NCBI RefSeq assembly: GCF_029581575.1 | Contig: NZ_CP089975.1 | Location: 1,550,001-1,614,000, forward strand | Direction: 5' to 3' | Length of the DNA: 64,000 bases | Source: Moraxella nasibovis | GTDB lineage: Bacteria > Pseudomonadota > Gammaproteobacteria > Pseudomonadales > Moraxellaceae | Shown here: positions 16,543-26,078 of the stretch, in pieces | Layout: the number at the start of each line of letters is the position of its first letter | Position numbering within the stretch: position 1 is the first letter of the stretch | The notes under the pieces: generated by a model | What the model was told of the DNA's origin: nothing | What the model saw: the letters and a program-made list of their open reading frames with translations, nothing else | Database searches by the model: none | Position numbers and translations under genes: made by a program

Positions 16543-16948
16543 ATCGGATTACCATCTCAGATAAGGGTTAAAAGAAAAACCTATGAATACGCCATCAATT
16601 TTATCACTCAATCATGAACATTTGATGACCATATCCCTAAACCCAAACCCAATTTCACTAAAAAGCGGTCAAATTTGGGTTTAACAAGGTTCGGCGACGT
16701 TCGGCGTGTAAGTCAATCGGCAAGGTAGGATAAAAGTTGAAAAATGCCAAATTGCACACCTAATTTAACAAGAGCGGGTGAATTTAAAATCATCAAAATC
16801 ACCCAACCGCTTGTACGGCAATAACACTTTTTTTAATTTTATGACAAATATCGTCAAGAGAAATTTAAAAAGTAGCAAATTATAACACACAGGGGGGATT
16901 TGGCAAGCCTTTTATGACAAAAGCATCAAATTTTTAGATGATACAAAT
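16543..16948. other. gene-free stretch with uptake-signal-like sequences
   Basis: No convincing reading frame is seen between the aminotransferase start and the acnB terminator. It contains AAGCGGTCAAATTT at 16663-16676 and ACCGCTTGT at 16806-16814 (the reverse of ACAAGCGGT), which resemble the Actinobacillus-type DNA uptake signal of Pasteurellaceae. The aminotransferase promoter must lie here, but I could not pick it with confidence. Confidence 0.5.
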
Positions 16949-16985
16949 AAAAACAAGCATCCGATTTGTCGAATGCTTGTTTTTT
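16949..16985 (-). terminator. rho-independent terminator of acnB
   Basis: AAAAACAAGCAT and ATGCTTGTTTTT form a strong stem; on the minus strand the right arm runs into a T-rich tail. It lies 18 bases beyond the acnB stop. Confidence 0.88.
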
Positions 16986-17003
16986 CTTAGTCAATGACGC
17001 CAA

Positions 17004-19637
17004 TTAAGCAAGCTGTGCCACGCTGATCTTGTCAGACTTGGCGGTGTACTCGCTCATTTGATCGAAGTTTAGGTAATTATAAACTTCTGCTTCCATCGAA
17101 GACAGCTTACCTGCGTATGCCATGTACTCTTCAACGGTAGGCAGTTTACCAAGTACAGACGCCACAGAGGCAAGCTCAGCTGAGGCTAGGTACACATTAG
17201 CACCTTGACCCAGACGGTTCGGGAAGTTACGAGTAGAGGTGGATACTGCCGTTGAGTTTGGTGCGATACGCGCTTGGTTACCCATGCACAGCGAGCAGCC
17301 TGGCATCTCGGTACGAGCACCTGCTTGGGCGTAGGTGTTGTAATAACCTTCGTCCATCAGCTGCTTTTCGTCCATCTTGGTCGGCGGTGCGATCCACAGA
17401 CGCGTGGTCAAGCTACCAGCTGGCACATCTTTAAGCAGTTTACCTGCCGCACGGAAATGCCCAATGTTGGTCATGCACGAACCGATAAACACTTCGTCAA
17501 TCTTGTCGCCAGCGACTTCTGACAGCAGCTTAGCATCGTCTGGGTCGTTCGGGCAGCATAGGATTGGCTCTTTGATGTCTGCCAAGTCAATCTCATACAC
17601 TTTAGTGTATTCAGCATCGGCATCAGCTTTCAATAGTGATGGATTGTCCAGCCATTTTTGCATATTTTCAGCACGGCGAGCCAGCGTACGAGCATCGCCA
17701 TAGCCTTCGGCAATCATCCATTTTAGCATGACGATGTTAGAACGCAGGTATTCGGCAACTTTCTCTTCTGAAACGGTAATCGCACAACCTGCTGCCGAGC
17801 GTTCGGCAGACGCATCAGACAATTCAAACGCTTGCTCAACGGTCAAGTCATTTTCCATTTCGGTCAAGTCAATCTCTAAGATACGACCAGAGAAGATATT
17901 TTTCTTACCCTTTTTCTCCACAGTCAAGTCGCCTGCTTGAATGGCATAGTAAGGAATGGCGTGTACTAGGTCACGAAGTGTGATGCCAGGCTGCATTTTG
18001 CCTTTGAACTTCACAAGCACCGACTCAGGCATGTCCAGTGGCATCACACCAGTTGCCGCAGCGAACGCCACAAGACCCGAACCTGCTGGGAATGAGATAC
18101 CAATCGGGAAACGGGTGTGCGAGTCGCCACCAGTACCTACGGTGTCAGGCAGTAGCATGCGGTTTAGCCATGAGTGAATCACACCATCCCCTGGACGTAA
18201 GCTCACACCGCCACGGTTCATGATAAAGTCAGGCAAGGTGTGGTGCGTAACAACATCAATTGGCTTCGGATACGCTGCGGTATGGCAGAACGACTGCATC
18301 ACAAGGTCGGATGAGAAGCCTAAGCACGCCAAGTCTTTTAGTTCATCACGAGTCATCGGACCTGTGGTGTCCTGACTGCCCACGGTGGTCATCTTAGGTT
18401 CGCAGTAGGTACCTGGGCGAATGCCTTGACCTTCTGGCAGACCACACGCACGACCGACCATCTTTTGAGCTAGCGTGAAGCCTTTGCCAGTGTCGGCAGG
18501 TTGCTCTGGAGTACGGAACAAGGTAGAAGCAGGCAAGCCTAGAGACTCACGAGCCTTACCAGTCAAGTTACGACCGATGATTAGGTTGATACGACCGCCA
18601 GCACGCACTTCGTCTAGTAGCACTGGGGTTTTTAGTTGGCTTTGGGCAATTTGATTGCCGTCTTTGAATGCAGTAACAGTTGCGGTGGCGTGGTCGATTT
18701 TTAGGGTAACTTCATCGCCCATGTTCATGTCAGTGACATCGATCTCGACAGGCAGCGCACCTGCGTCTTCCATAGTATTAAAGAAAATCGGTGCGATTTT
18801 GCCGCCCAGGCAGACGCCGCCGTCTTTTTTGTTTGGGATGTGTGGAATGTCATCACCAAAGAACCACAGCACTGAGTTGGTCGCTGATTTACGGCTAGAA
18901 CCTGTACCCACGACATCACCGACATAGGCGACAGGATTGCCCTTAGCAATCAATTCTTTGATTTGGCTTAGAGGACCCACTTCGCCATTTTTTTCTGGGC
19001 GGATGCCATCACGCTCATTTTTTAGCATGGCGTTGGCGTGTAGTGGAATGTCAGGACGGCTCCACGCATCTTGGGCTGGCGATAGGTCGTCTGTGTTGGT
19101 CTCGCCTGTTACCTTAAATACAGTAATGGTCATCTCGGTGGGGACTTCTGGGCGATTTGTGAACCACTCGCCTTCCGCCCAAGACTGCAGTACCGCTTTG
19201 GCGTTGGCGTTACCTGCTTTGGCTTTGTCTTCGACATCATGGAAGGCATCAAATACAAGCAAAGTCTTTTTCAAAGCTTCTGCTGCCAAACCGCCAAGCT
19301 TCGCATCATCCAGCAAATCAACCAACGGCGCCACATTGTAGCCGCCCAGCATCGTGCCAAGCAGATAGACAGCACGCTCTTTATTGACCAGTGGAGAATT
19401 CGCCTTACCTTTTGCGATGGCATTTAAAAAAGCAGCTTTCACATAAGCGGCTTGGTCCACACCTGCTGGCACACGATTTTCTAACAAATCAACCAGATAA
19501 GCTTCCTCGCCTGCTGGTGGGTTTTTTAATAATTCGACCAAATCGGCAGTTTGGGCATCGGTCAATGGCTGAGGTGGCACACCCAGTGCTTCACGCTCGG
19601 CAACATGTTTTCTGTATTCGGCTAACATTTGGGACAT
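17004..19637 (-). CDS. acnB: aconitate hydratase B
   Basis: The 877-aa protein is the bifunctional aconitate hydratase 2/2-methylisocitrate dehydratase of the TCA cycle, close to the usual 865-aa size. It begins with the HEAT-like domain specific to AcnB (MLAEYRKHVAEREALGVPP), then the swivel domain (TGETNTDDLSPAQDAWSRPD) and the catalytic domains. The [4Fe-4S] cysteines are visible in FIGSCMTNIGHFRAAG and GCSLCMGNQARI (near residues 779-782). Substrate motifs GGDSHTRFPIG and PDTVGTGG are intact. It is monocistronic, with its own terminator and a ~190-bp leader. AcnB is the citrate-using enzyme downstream of the tricarboxylate importer encoded at 20794-23871. Confidence 0.97.
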   Translation of the reverse strand: MSQMLAEYRKHVAEREALGVPPQPLTDAQTADLVELLKNPPAGEEAYLVDLLENRVPAGVDQAAYVKAAFLNAIAKGKANSPLVNKERAVYLLGTMLGGYNVAPLVDLLDDAKLGGLAAEALKKTLLVFDAFHDVEDKAKAGNANAKAVLQSWAEGEWFTNRPEVPTEMTITVFKVTGETNTDDLSPAQDAWSRPDIPLHANAMLKNERDGIRPEKNGEVGPLSQIKELIAKGNPVAYVGDVVGTGSSRKSATNSVLWFFGDDIPHIPNKKDGGVCLGGKIAPIFFNTMEDAGALPVEIDVTDMNMGDEVTLKIDHATATVTAFKDGNQIAQSQLKTPVLLDEVRAGGRINLIIGRNLTGKARESLGLPASTLFRTPEQPADTGKGFTLAQKMVGRACGLPEGQGIRPGTYCEPKMTTVGSQDTTGPMTRDELKDLACLGFSSDLVMQSFCHTAAYPKPIDVVTHHTLPDFIMNRGGVSLRPGDGVIHSWLNRMLLPDTVGTGGDSHTRFPIGISFPAGSGLVAFAAATGVMPLDMPESVLVKFKGKMQPGITLRDLVHAIPYYAIQAGDLTVEKKGKKNIFSGRILEIDLTEMENDLTVEQAFELSDASAERSAAGCAITVSEEKVAEYLRSNIVMLKWMIAEGYGDARTLARRAENMQKWLDNPSLLKADADAEYTKVYEIDLADIKEPILCCPNDPDDAKLLSEVAGDKIDEVFIGSCMTNIGHFRAAGKLLKDVPAGSLTTRLWIAPPTKMDEKQLMDEGYYNTYAQAGARTEMPGCSLCMGNQARIAPNSTAVSTSTRNFPNRLGQGANVYLASAELASVASVLGKLPTVEEYMAYAGKLSSMEAEVYNYLNFDQMSEYTAKSDKISVAQLA

Positions 19638-19831
19638 GGCTTTTTCCTTTTTAAAGTTGAGTCATAAGTGCTTGACCGCGCATTCATAACAGCATGGCGA
19701 CCAAGTGCCTAGACAGTGATACAGTGATGATGTAGGAATTACCCTACTTTTAGTCTTACATATCATAGCGTAAATTTGCCATCAATTCAAAAAAATTATT
19801 CACCATAACCAACATTTATTTAAAAAATACC

Positions 19832-20575
19832 CTAAATCCAGCCAAGCTTGGCGGCGGTATCATAGATGATTTTGATGGCAATGAGCGTCAAACTCCAAGG
19901 CAGCAGCGCTTTGAGCCAGTGGGTAGGAATGATGTGTCTTAGCCTTACGCCCACCCAAGACCCCAGCGTGGCAAACACCACCATCATCACAATCACCCGC
20001 CAATGCGCCAAAAACGAAAAACCCAAAACACCATAAACAATGAGCTTGGTGCTGTGAATGATGGTCGCCATCAGTGCGCCTGTGGTGACGACGGTGTTGT
20101 TATTGTCGTATTTTTTGTTGAGCAGTGCGATGCTCATGGGTCCTGACACCCCCACAAATAAGCCTGTGCCGATCTGGATAAAAGCAATGGTATAAAAATT
20201 ATTGGCTCTTTTGATCAGTCTATCAAAGGTCTTTGACCACTGCATCAGCAAAATATAAATGCCGATGAACAGCGGAATCAGCTCCAAAGACACAAAGCGC
20301 ACCGCCACACCAAAGACGATGGCGCCGCACACCGCCCCAATCAAAAACTCCTTCATATAATCCAAGCGCAAATCTTGCCGCCCAAACCACACACGGCTGG
20401 CGTTACTGGCAAGCTGACTTGCGCCATGCACAGGAATGATGATGCTTGCCGCCATGAACATCGGCATAAGCCCGATCAAAACAATGCCGCCGCCAACGCC
20501 TGTGATGGCAGTGACGCCCGAGGTGATGAAATTGATGACCGAAAGAGCGATGTCATTGAAAAGCTGCGTATTCAT
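19832..20575 (-). CDS. TauE/SafE family permease
   Basis: The 247-aa protein is almost entirely hydrophobic, with about eight predicted membrane helices and the paired-repeat, glycine-rich helices of the family (GVTAITGVGGGIVLIGLMP near the N-terminus; GVSGPMSIALL centrally). Members export sulfite or organosulfonates, but many have unknown substrates, and nothing here identifies one. It lies between acnB and the tct operon on the same strand with gaps of about 190 and 220 bp, so it is probably transcribed on its own. Confidence 0.85.
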   Translation of the reverse strand: MNTQLFNDIALSVINFITSGVTAITGVGGGIVLIGLMPMFMAASIIIPVHGASQLASNASRVWFGRQDLRLDYMKEFLIGAVCGAIVFGVAVRFVSLELIPLFIGIYILLMQWSKTFDRLIKRANNFYTIAFIQIGTGLFVGVSGPMSIALLNKKYDNNNTVVTTGALMATIIHSTKLIVYGVLGFSFLAHWRVIVMMVVFATLGSWVGVRLRHIIPTHWLKALLPWSLTLIAIKIIYDTAAKLGWI

Positions 20576-20753
20576 GGTTAAAATTTAAAGTGTATTCGCT
20601 TAAAATCCCAGCTGAGTGTCGGTATGATTGGTTTTTGATGCATACCACTCTCGGCTGACTTGTCGTATTTTATCATCAATGTTAGGACTTGGGATTAAAA
20701 AGTGCAAAATTGATGAAATTGTCATATTGACTAGAAAACAGTGCAAGAATAAG

Positions 20754-20790
20754 AAAAGCTGCAACCGACCTTATGTTGATTGCAGCTTTT
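20754..20790 (-). terminator. terminator after tctA
   Basis: AAAAGCTGCAA and TTGCAGCTTTT form a perfect 11-bp stem right behind the tctA stop at 20794. The T-rich right arm on the minus strand fits a rho-independent terminator for the tctCBA operon. Confidence 0.85.
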
Positions 20791-20793
20791 GGA

Positions 20794-22293
20794 TTAAGCA
20801 ACTTGATTTCTTCTGGATTTGATTGCACGATAAATCGGCAATAGCACCATAAAGATCGCCAACAACCAAAGAACAATGGTAATCGGACTGCCCCACAAGA
20901 TACCGAGCTCACCACCTGAGATGGATAAAGCACGGCGAAGGTTAGACTCCATCAAATGACCAAGCACATAACCCAAGATCAGCGCTGACAATGGGAAATG
21001 CAGCTTACGCAAAAAGTAACCAAAGAAACCCAATCCCACCATCAAGATCAAATCAAAAGTGGTGCTGTGGATAGAGTACACACCCACAAAGCTTGCTGCG
21101 GCGATGGCTGGAATCAAGATGTAGTTTGGTGTGTTAAGAATTTTTGCAAAAAAGCCTACCAGTGGAATGTTTAGTGCAAGCAAAATCACATTACCCACGA
21201 ACAAACTGGCAATCAAACCCCATACAATGTCAGGCTGTTCAGCAAACAGCTGAGGACCTGGCGTGATGTTATATAAAGTCAATGCGCCCATCATGACCGC
21301 TGTCGTACCCGAACCCGGCACGCCAAGCGTCAGCATCGGAATGAATGAACCACAAGCTGAGGCGTTATTTGCAGCCTCAGGTGCTGCGATACCACGCAGG
21401 TCACCCTCACCAAATTTACCTGTTTTACCTGCAATTTTGCGTTCATTAGAATAAGTCATGGCAGAAGCGATGGTAGCACCAGCACCTGGCAAAATCCCCA
21501 CCACAAACCCTGTCAGACCACTTCGGATGATTGCCCCAAACGCAGACATGAACTCTTTAAAACTCACCAGACTTCTTTTGCCCTGCTCCAACGCCTTTTG
21601 TCCAACACTGGTTTGCTCGAGCATGATTAAAATCTCGCTCACACTAAAAAAGCCAATGACAATCGTGGTAAAAGCGATGCCATCGGATAAGCTGACCGAA
21701 TCAAAAGTAAAACGATACACGCCTGTCACCGCGTCCACGCCCACCGTCGCCAAAGTCAAACCAATCAGCGCAGCAACCGCAGTCTTGATTGGCGCATCAC
21801 CCACCAATCCACTTAAGCAAGTCAAGGCAAAGACCATGAGCGCAAAGTATTCAGCAGGACCAAATGAAATCGCCCATTTCGCCAACAATGGCGCAAACAA
21901 CACCACGCCAATCGTCGCCAAAATCGAGCCGATGAACGAGCTGAATGCCGATAATGACAAGGCAATGCCCGCCTTGCCTTGCTTGGCAAGCGGATAGCCA
22001 TCCAGTGTTGACATGATGGCTGCCGCATCACCCGGCACATTGATCAAAATCGCTGAAATGCGCCCACCGTACTCACAGCCCAAATATACCGCCGCTAACA
22101 AAATCAAAGCAGACTCAGGTGGTAAGCCAAATGCATAGGCGATCGGCAACAAAATCGCCACACCGTTAATTGGTCCTAGACCTGGCAACATACCTACGAT
22201 CGTACCAATAAACGCCCCAATCAACGCAATCATCAGATTCTTTGGGGTCATGGCAATGGCAAAGCCATGCATCAAAAATTCAAAAGTTTCCAT
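20794..22293 (-). CDS. tctA: tripartite tricarboxylate transporter, large membrane subunit
   Basis: The 499-aa protein has the TctA family length and about 11-12 membrane segments. Family motifs are visible: GMLPGLGPINGVAILLP, VYLGCEYGGRISAIL, NVPGDAAAIMSTLDGYPLAKQGKAG, and GILPGAGATIASAMTYSNER in the second half. TctA is the large channel subunit of the secondary, sodium-coupled TTT transporters that take up citrate and related tricarboxylates. It is the last gene of tctCBA, eight bases after tctB, and a terminator follows immediately. Confidence 0.95.
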   Translation of the reverse strand: METFEFLMHGFAIAMTPKNLMIALIGAFIGTIVGMLPGLGPINGVAILLPIAYAFGLPPESALILLAAVYLGCEYGGRISAILINVPGDAAAIMSTLDGYPLAKQGKAGIALSLSAFSSFIGSILATIGVVLFAPLLAKWAISFGPAEYFALMVFALTCLSGLVGDAPIKTAVAALIGLTLATVGVDAVTGVYRFTFDSVSLSDGIAFTTIVIGFFSVSEILIMLEQTSVGQKALEQGKRSLVSFKEFMSAFGAIIRSGLTGFVVGILPGAGATIASAMTYSNERKIAGKTGKFGEGDLRGIAAPEAANNASACGSFIPMLTLGVPGSGTTAVMMGALTLYNITPGPQLFAEQPDIVWGLIASLFVGNVILLALNIPLVGFFAKILNTPNYILIPAIAAASFVGVYSIHSTTFDLILMVGLGFFGYFLRKLHFPLSALILGYVLGHLMESNLRRALSISGGELGILWGSPITIVLWLLAIFMVLLPIYRAIKSRRNQVA

Positions 22294-22301
22294 TAAAACC
22301 C

Positions 22302-22763
22302 CTACAAACCAATGACAGACAGCAGACCAGACGGCAAAGTGACATCCAGCGCTTTTTCAAATAGTAGATAAGTCAATATCGCCATAATCACAGAAGCGAT
22401 TGCTGTTGGTATTTTTTTGCCATCAAACAACAACCCCACAGCAAATGCCATTAAGCTGGTGCTGATCACATAGCCTAAGATTTCAAACAAAATACCGTAC
22501 AACAATAGCGCAAGACCACAAAGAACAAGGTTTTTGACAACAGGCTTACTCCACCCATAGTCAATCACATCCATGAATCTGGCAGGACGGAACGCCAGTG
22601 TCGCCGTACCAATCGCCATCAAAATCAATAGCAACATCGGATAAGGGCGAGGACCGATGGGGTCGTAAGCAATGGGAGCGGTATAGCCCCATGCCATCAC
22701 CATCATCATGATGGATACGCCAAGCAATATCGCTGAGAATATCCGCTCTACTTTAGTATTCAT
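22302..22763 (-). CDS. tctB: tripartite tricarboxylate transporter, small membrane subunit
   Basis: The 153-aa product has four predicted membrane helices, the usual TctB layout, with the Y-D-P-x-G-P-R-x-Y-P loop (YDPIGPRPYPM) that marks the family. The start at 22763 follows GGAG with a five-base gap; a longer reading from 22814 would start inside the tctC-tctB spacer and add no conserved sequence. It sits between tctC and tctA in one operon. Confidence 0.92.
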   Translation of the reverse strand: MNTKVERIFSAILLGVSIMMMVMAWGYTAPIAYDPIGPRPYPMLLLILMAIGTATLAFRPARFMDVIDYGWSKPVVKNLVLCGLALLLYGILFEILGYVISTSLMAFAVGLLFDGKKIPTAIASVIMAILTYLLFEKALDVTLPSGLLSVIGL

Positions 22764-22833
22764 AAATACTCCAATGAGTGTAAAACGAAGGCTGATGAAC
22801 CCCATCAGCCTCACAAAACACCGCTATCAAAAT

Positions 22834-23871
22834 TTATTTGGCAGCATTCTCAATCAAATTCATCTCAGCTGAAAGCTGGCGAAGTCTTTCGGTCTCTTTA
22901 TGGACATACTCGGTCAGCTCATCGCCAGTCATGGCAAATGGGAACAGCTCACGATTGGTGCGAAGCTCAGCAAATTTTGGGTCGGCAAGCATCGAATCGA
23001 TGTTTTGTTTCCACCATGCATAGCTTTCTGCCGAGACATCAGGACCCATGTAATAACCACGAATGACCGGCCACTCAATGTCATAGCCTTGCTCTTTTGC
23101 AGTTGGGATGTCTTTGGCGCTACCTTCTAGGCGCTCTGGGGCAAATACCGCAAGTACTCGCAGCTTGCCTGCTGCCACCTGTGGCATCACCTCAGCCAGA
23201 CCTGAGCTGACCACTTGGATGTGATTACCCAGCGCTGCGGTTACCGCCTCACCGCCACCTTCCATTGCCACATATGACATATCGCTTGGATTAACACCTG
23301 CTGCTTTTGCCAAAAGTGCGGTTTGCAGCCAGTCTTGACCGCCGACGCTACCGCCAGCACCAAAACTTACCTTTTTCGGGTCAGCTTTTAGCGCATTGAC
23401 AAGATCGCCTAAGTTTTGGTAAGGCGAATTGGCACTGACAGAGACTGCGCCGTAATCCGTACCAACAGCAGCCAGCCATTTGACATCTTTTTCGGTAAAT
23501 TGTCCAAATTTACCTTGAGACAGATTGAGCAATGAACCTGTTGAAAAAGCGACGATGGCATCGCCATTGGCACGGTCGTTAGCGACGACCTTATTATACG
23601 CCACAGCGCCCACGCCACCTGGCATGTAAGTCACACGCATCGGCTTACTTAGCAGATTGGTGTCTTGCAGACCCGACTGAATCAGCTTACAAGTCAAGTC
23701 AAAGCCACCGCCTGGCTTGGCAGGTGCGATACATTCAGGACGCTTTGGTTCGCTGGCAGTTGCGGCAGCACCATCGGTGGCGGCTGCTTGATTGGCGGCA
23801 GGCTTATCATTACCACAAGCTGCCAACAAAATGGCAGAGCTGATGACCAGTGACTTTGCTAAAAATTTCAT
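22834..23871 (-). CDS. tctC: TctC-type tricarboxylate-binding lipoprotein
   Basis: The 345-aa protein is the extracytoplasmic solute-binding subunit of the TTT system. It starts with a lipoprotein signal (KFLAKSLVISSAILLAACG; lipobox LAAC, lipidated Cys about residue 21), then an A/T-rich linker and the Bug/TctC domain (CIAPAKPGGGFDLTCKL, PYQNLGDLVNALKADPKK, SFGAGGSVGGQDWLQTALL). Classical TctC proteins are soluble periplasmic proteins; this one should be membrane-anchored. The start at 23871 follows AGAAGGA at a suitable distance; the longer form from 23904 covers that site. It is first in tctCBA, with a promoter at 24009-24037. Confidence 0.92.
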   Translation of the reverse strand: MKFLAKSLVISSAILLAACGNDKPAANQAAATDGAAATASEPKRPECIAPAKPGGGFDLTCKLIQSGLQDTNLLSKPMRVTYMPGGVGAVAYNKVVANDRANGDAIVAFSTGSLLNLSQGKFGQFTEKDVKWLAAVGTDYGAVSVSANSPYQNLGDLVNALKADPKKVSFGAGGSVGGQDWLQTALLAKAAGVNPSDMSYVAMEGGGEAVTAALGNHIQVVSSGLAEVMPQVAAGKLRVLAVFAPERLEGSAKDIPTAKEQGYDIEWPVIRGYYMGPDVSAESYAWWKQNIDSMLADPKFAELRTNRELFPFAMTGDELTEYVHKETERLRQLSAEMNLIENAAK

Positions 23872-24008
23872 AAAAAATCCTTCTAAAAATGACGACAAAC
23901 ACATTTATCATTTATTCATTGATGTGTCTTGACATTATTGGATAATTGCATGGTAAAACACAACTAATTTTTCAGTAAAAACACGCAAAGATAAACAAAT
24001 GTTTTGAT

Positions 24009-24037
24009 ATAGTAGTAAGCTTATAGAAACTTGTCAA
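24009..24037 (-). promoter_or_regulatory. sigma-70 promoter of tctCBA
   Basis: On the minus strand a perfect -35 box TTGACA (24037-24032) is followed after exactly 17 bases by TACTAT (24014-24009). This places the start of transcription about 130 bp before the tctC start codon. The long AT-rich leader leaves room for control of citrate uptake, but no operator was recognised. Confidence 0.7.
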
Positions 24038-24077
24038 TACAAAATTTTTCAAATTTACAAAAAAAATTAAGAAACTA

Positions 24078-24197
24078 TTAAGGAATAATTTTCATTTCCA
24101 TCACTCCCAATCCAACAATAATCAGCGCAAATCCAAAACCCGACTTCTTTTTTTGTATTTTATCCCCATAAAGCGTATAATAAGCAGCATCAACCAT
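24078..24197 (-). pseudogene. short fragment resembling the end of a small drug/metabolite transporter
   Basis: A 39-codon frame directly behind a stop codon reads YYTLYGDKIQKKKSGFGFA then LIIVGLGVMEMK. A charged cytoplasmic loop followed by a glycine-rich last helix resembles the C-terminus of SMR/DMT transporters. It has no upstream helices, so if real it is a decayed remnant between tctC and lipA. The similarity is from memory and weak. Confidence 0.3.
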
Positions 24198-24252
24198 TCA
24201 CACTCCATTCATCATCATATTGATTATTGAAAATTAAAAAATTGGAACTCAT

Positions 24253-25317
24253 ATGACTGTCCAAACCTTTACCCCAGAAGCCCGCCCTGCCCCAAAAAAA
24301 GCCATTCAGGGCGAAAAATTGCGCGGCTATGACAAAGTTGCCCGCATTCCGATTAAGGTCATTCCAAGCGTCGAGACGCCAAAAAAGCCCGACTGGATTC
24401 GTGTCAAATTATCAAGCCCCGCCGAAGTTGAACGCATCAAAGGCACACTGCGTAAGCAAAAGCTCTACACCGTCTGTGAAGAAGCCGCTTGCCCAAATCT
24501 ACCCCAATGCTTTGGCGATGGCACGGCAACCTTTATGATTATGGGCGACATTTGTACTCGTCGTTGTCCGTTTTGCGAAGTGGCTCACGGCAGACCCAAT
24601 CCGCTTGATGTGGACGAGCCACGCCATACTGCCGAGACCATTCTTGGCTTGGGGCTAAAATATGCGGTGATTACCAGCGTGGACAGAGACGATTTAAAAG
24701 ATGGCGGTGCAGGACACTTTGCCGAAGTGATTACCGAGAGCCGTGCTTTGAGTCCAAATTGCCTGATTGAAATCTTAGTGCCTGATTTTCGTGGGCGTGA
24801 GCAAGTGGCGCTAGACATTCTGACCGAGACCGCCCCAGATGTCTTTAACCACAACATTGAAACCGTGCCACGCCTGTATAAGGCATTTCGCCCAGGTTCG
24901 GACTATCAGCATTCGCTGAATTTACTAAAAGACTACAAGGCACGCCGTCCTGACATCGCCACCAAATGCGGATTTATGGTCGGACTTGGCGAGACCGAAG
25001 AAGAAGTCTACGCCCTGCTTGACGACCTAAAAGCGCACGATGTGGATATCATCACGATTGGGCAATATCTTGCCCCAAGTAAAAACCACGCCCCTGTGGA
25101 TCGCTATGTGCATCCAGATGAGTTTGCTCGCTATACTGAATACGGCAAAAAATTGGGCTTTTTTAACATCTGGGCAAACCCAATGGTACGCTCAAGCTAC
25201 TTTGCCGACCGTCAATATTATGGCGAAGACTGCCCACCGCCCGTGCGTTCGGCTAAGGCACTTGCCGAAGAGAAATTGGCGAAAGCGGAGAAGGGTGAGA
25301 AGACTGGGTGTTTTTGA
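24253..25317 (+). CDS. lipA: lipoyl synthase
   Basis: The 354-aa radical-SAM enzyme inserts two sulfurs into octanoyl groups on the E2 and GcvH proteins. Both iron-sulfur sites are visible: the auxiliary cluster CX4CX5C ([12 protein letters not shown]) and the radical-SAM CX3CX2C (CTRRCPFC). The C-terminal serine motif [10 protein letters not shown] that ligates the auxiliary cluster is intact. The length is slightly above the ~320-aa norm because of a Lys/Glu-rich tail and an N-terminal extension ([18 protein letters not shown]). A terminator hairpin follows at once; lipB is not adjacent. Confidence 0.97.
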   Translation: MTVQTFTPEARPAPKKAIQGEKLRGYDKVARIPIKVIPSVETPKKPDWIRVKLSSPAEVERIKGTLRKQKLYTVCEEAACPNLPQCFGDGTATFMIMGDICTRRCPFCEVAHGRPNPLDVDEPRHTAETILGLGLKYAVITSVDRDDLKDGGAGHFAEVITESRALSPNCLIEILVPDFRGREQVALDILTETAPDVFNHNIETVPRLYKAFRPGSDYQHSLNLLKDYKARRPDIATKCGFMVGLGETEEEVYALLDDLKAHDVDIITIGQYLAPSKNHAPVDRYVHPDEFARYTEYGKKLGFFNIWANPMVRSSYFADRQYYGEDCPPPVRSAKALAEEKLAKAEKGEKTGCF

Positions 25318-25321
25318 TAAT

Positions 25322-25357
25322 CAAGCAAAAGGGTGTGTTTTACACCCTTTTGCTTGC
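25322..25357 (+). terminator. hairpin after lipA
   Basis: CAAGCAAAAGGGTG and CACCCTTTTGCTTG form a 14-bp perfect stem five bases after the lipA stop. The T-run is within the right arm rather than after it, so it could act as a stem-stabilised terminator or mRNA 3' end. Confidence 0.7.
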
Positions 25358-25425
25358 AACCACCCTAAATCATCAAGAGTAAAATCATCACAAGTTGATC
25401 AACCCTAAATATCAGCAAATCAATC

Positions 25426-25962
25426 ATGCAAACCACCAATCACAAAACCTATATCGCAACAACCTATTGTGCAAGAAATCACAAAAACAACATCTCTCTT
25501 ACCTTATTAGAAGTGGCATTTGATTTATTTGACAAAAATAAACTTTGGGATACGCCTTGTACCATTTGTGGCGGTAAAATAGAGAGTATGTCAAAATCTG
25601 ATTTTGAAATTACTGATGAACTTTTTAATATTTGGGCAAATAATCCTGATTATCAATTTTCAGAAGGGTTTGATGAAGATTTAGACCTTGCCGAAATGAA
25701 GTATTTACCAATGCTTTTAAGGGCGATTGATGATAAAAATTTTCCAAATTCCAAAAAGGCGGTGGTTGTCGGAGCATTGTGTGCATTATGGTATAATAAT
25801 TATGAATTTCCCAAAAGCGATTATGACACACTAGAACTCAGGCAAATGCGTGAAAATAGCGAAATTTTAAAGCCCATTTTATTAGAAAGAAAAGGCATTA
25901 TTTTGTATTATAAAGACTTGATGTGGGATTATATCTGGGAAGTGGTTGAAAAATTATTGTAG
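25426..25962 (+). CDS. hypothetical protein with CxxC pair
   Basis: The 178-aa protein is not a family I recognise. It is acidic and soluble-looking, with CTICGG at about residues 46-51 (a possible half zinc site) and YCARNH near the N-terminus. No signal peptide or membrane segment is seen. Codon use is more AT-rich than lipA and dapD on either side, and it stands alone with its own spacers, which suggests an acquired single gene; immunity-type proteins of contact-toxin systems often look like this. The ribosome binding site is poor, so the start at 25426 is uncertain. Confidence 0.6.
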   Translation: MQTTNHKTYIATTYCARNHKNNISLTLLEVAFDLFDKNKLWDTPCTICGGKIESMSKSDFEITDELFNIWANNPDYQFSEGFDEDLDLAEMKYLPMLLRAIDDKNFPNSKKAVVVGALCALWYNNYEFPKSDYDTLELRQMRENSEILKPILLERKGIILYYKDLMWDYIWEVVEKLL

Positions 25963-26078
25963 GCATGGTTGTTCATTTTTATAATTGATGCCACAAGCAC
26001 CAGAATATACCAACATAAACCCTAACACATCGGTACAAAATTTTGTATAATAATAAAAATTAACAACTGTACACAAAA

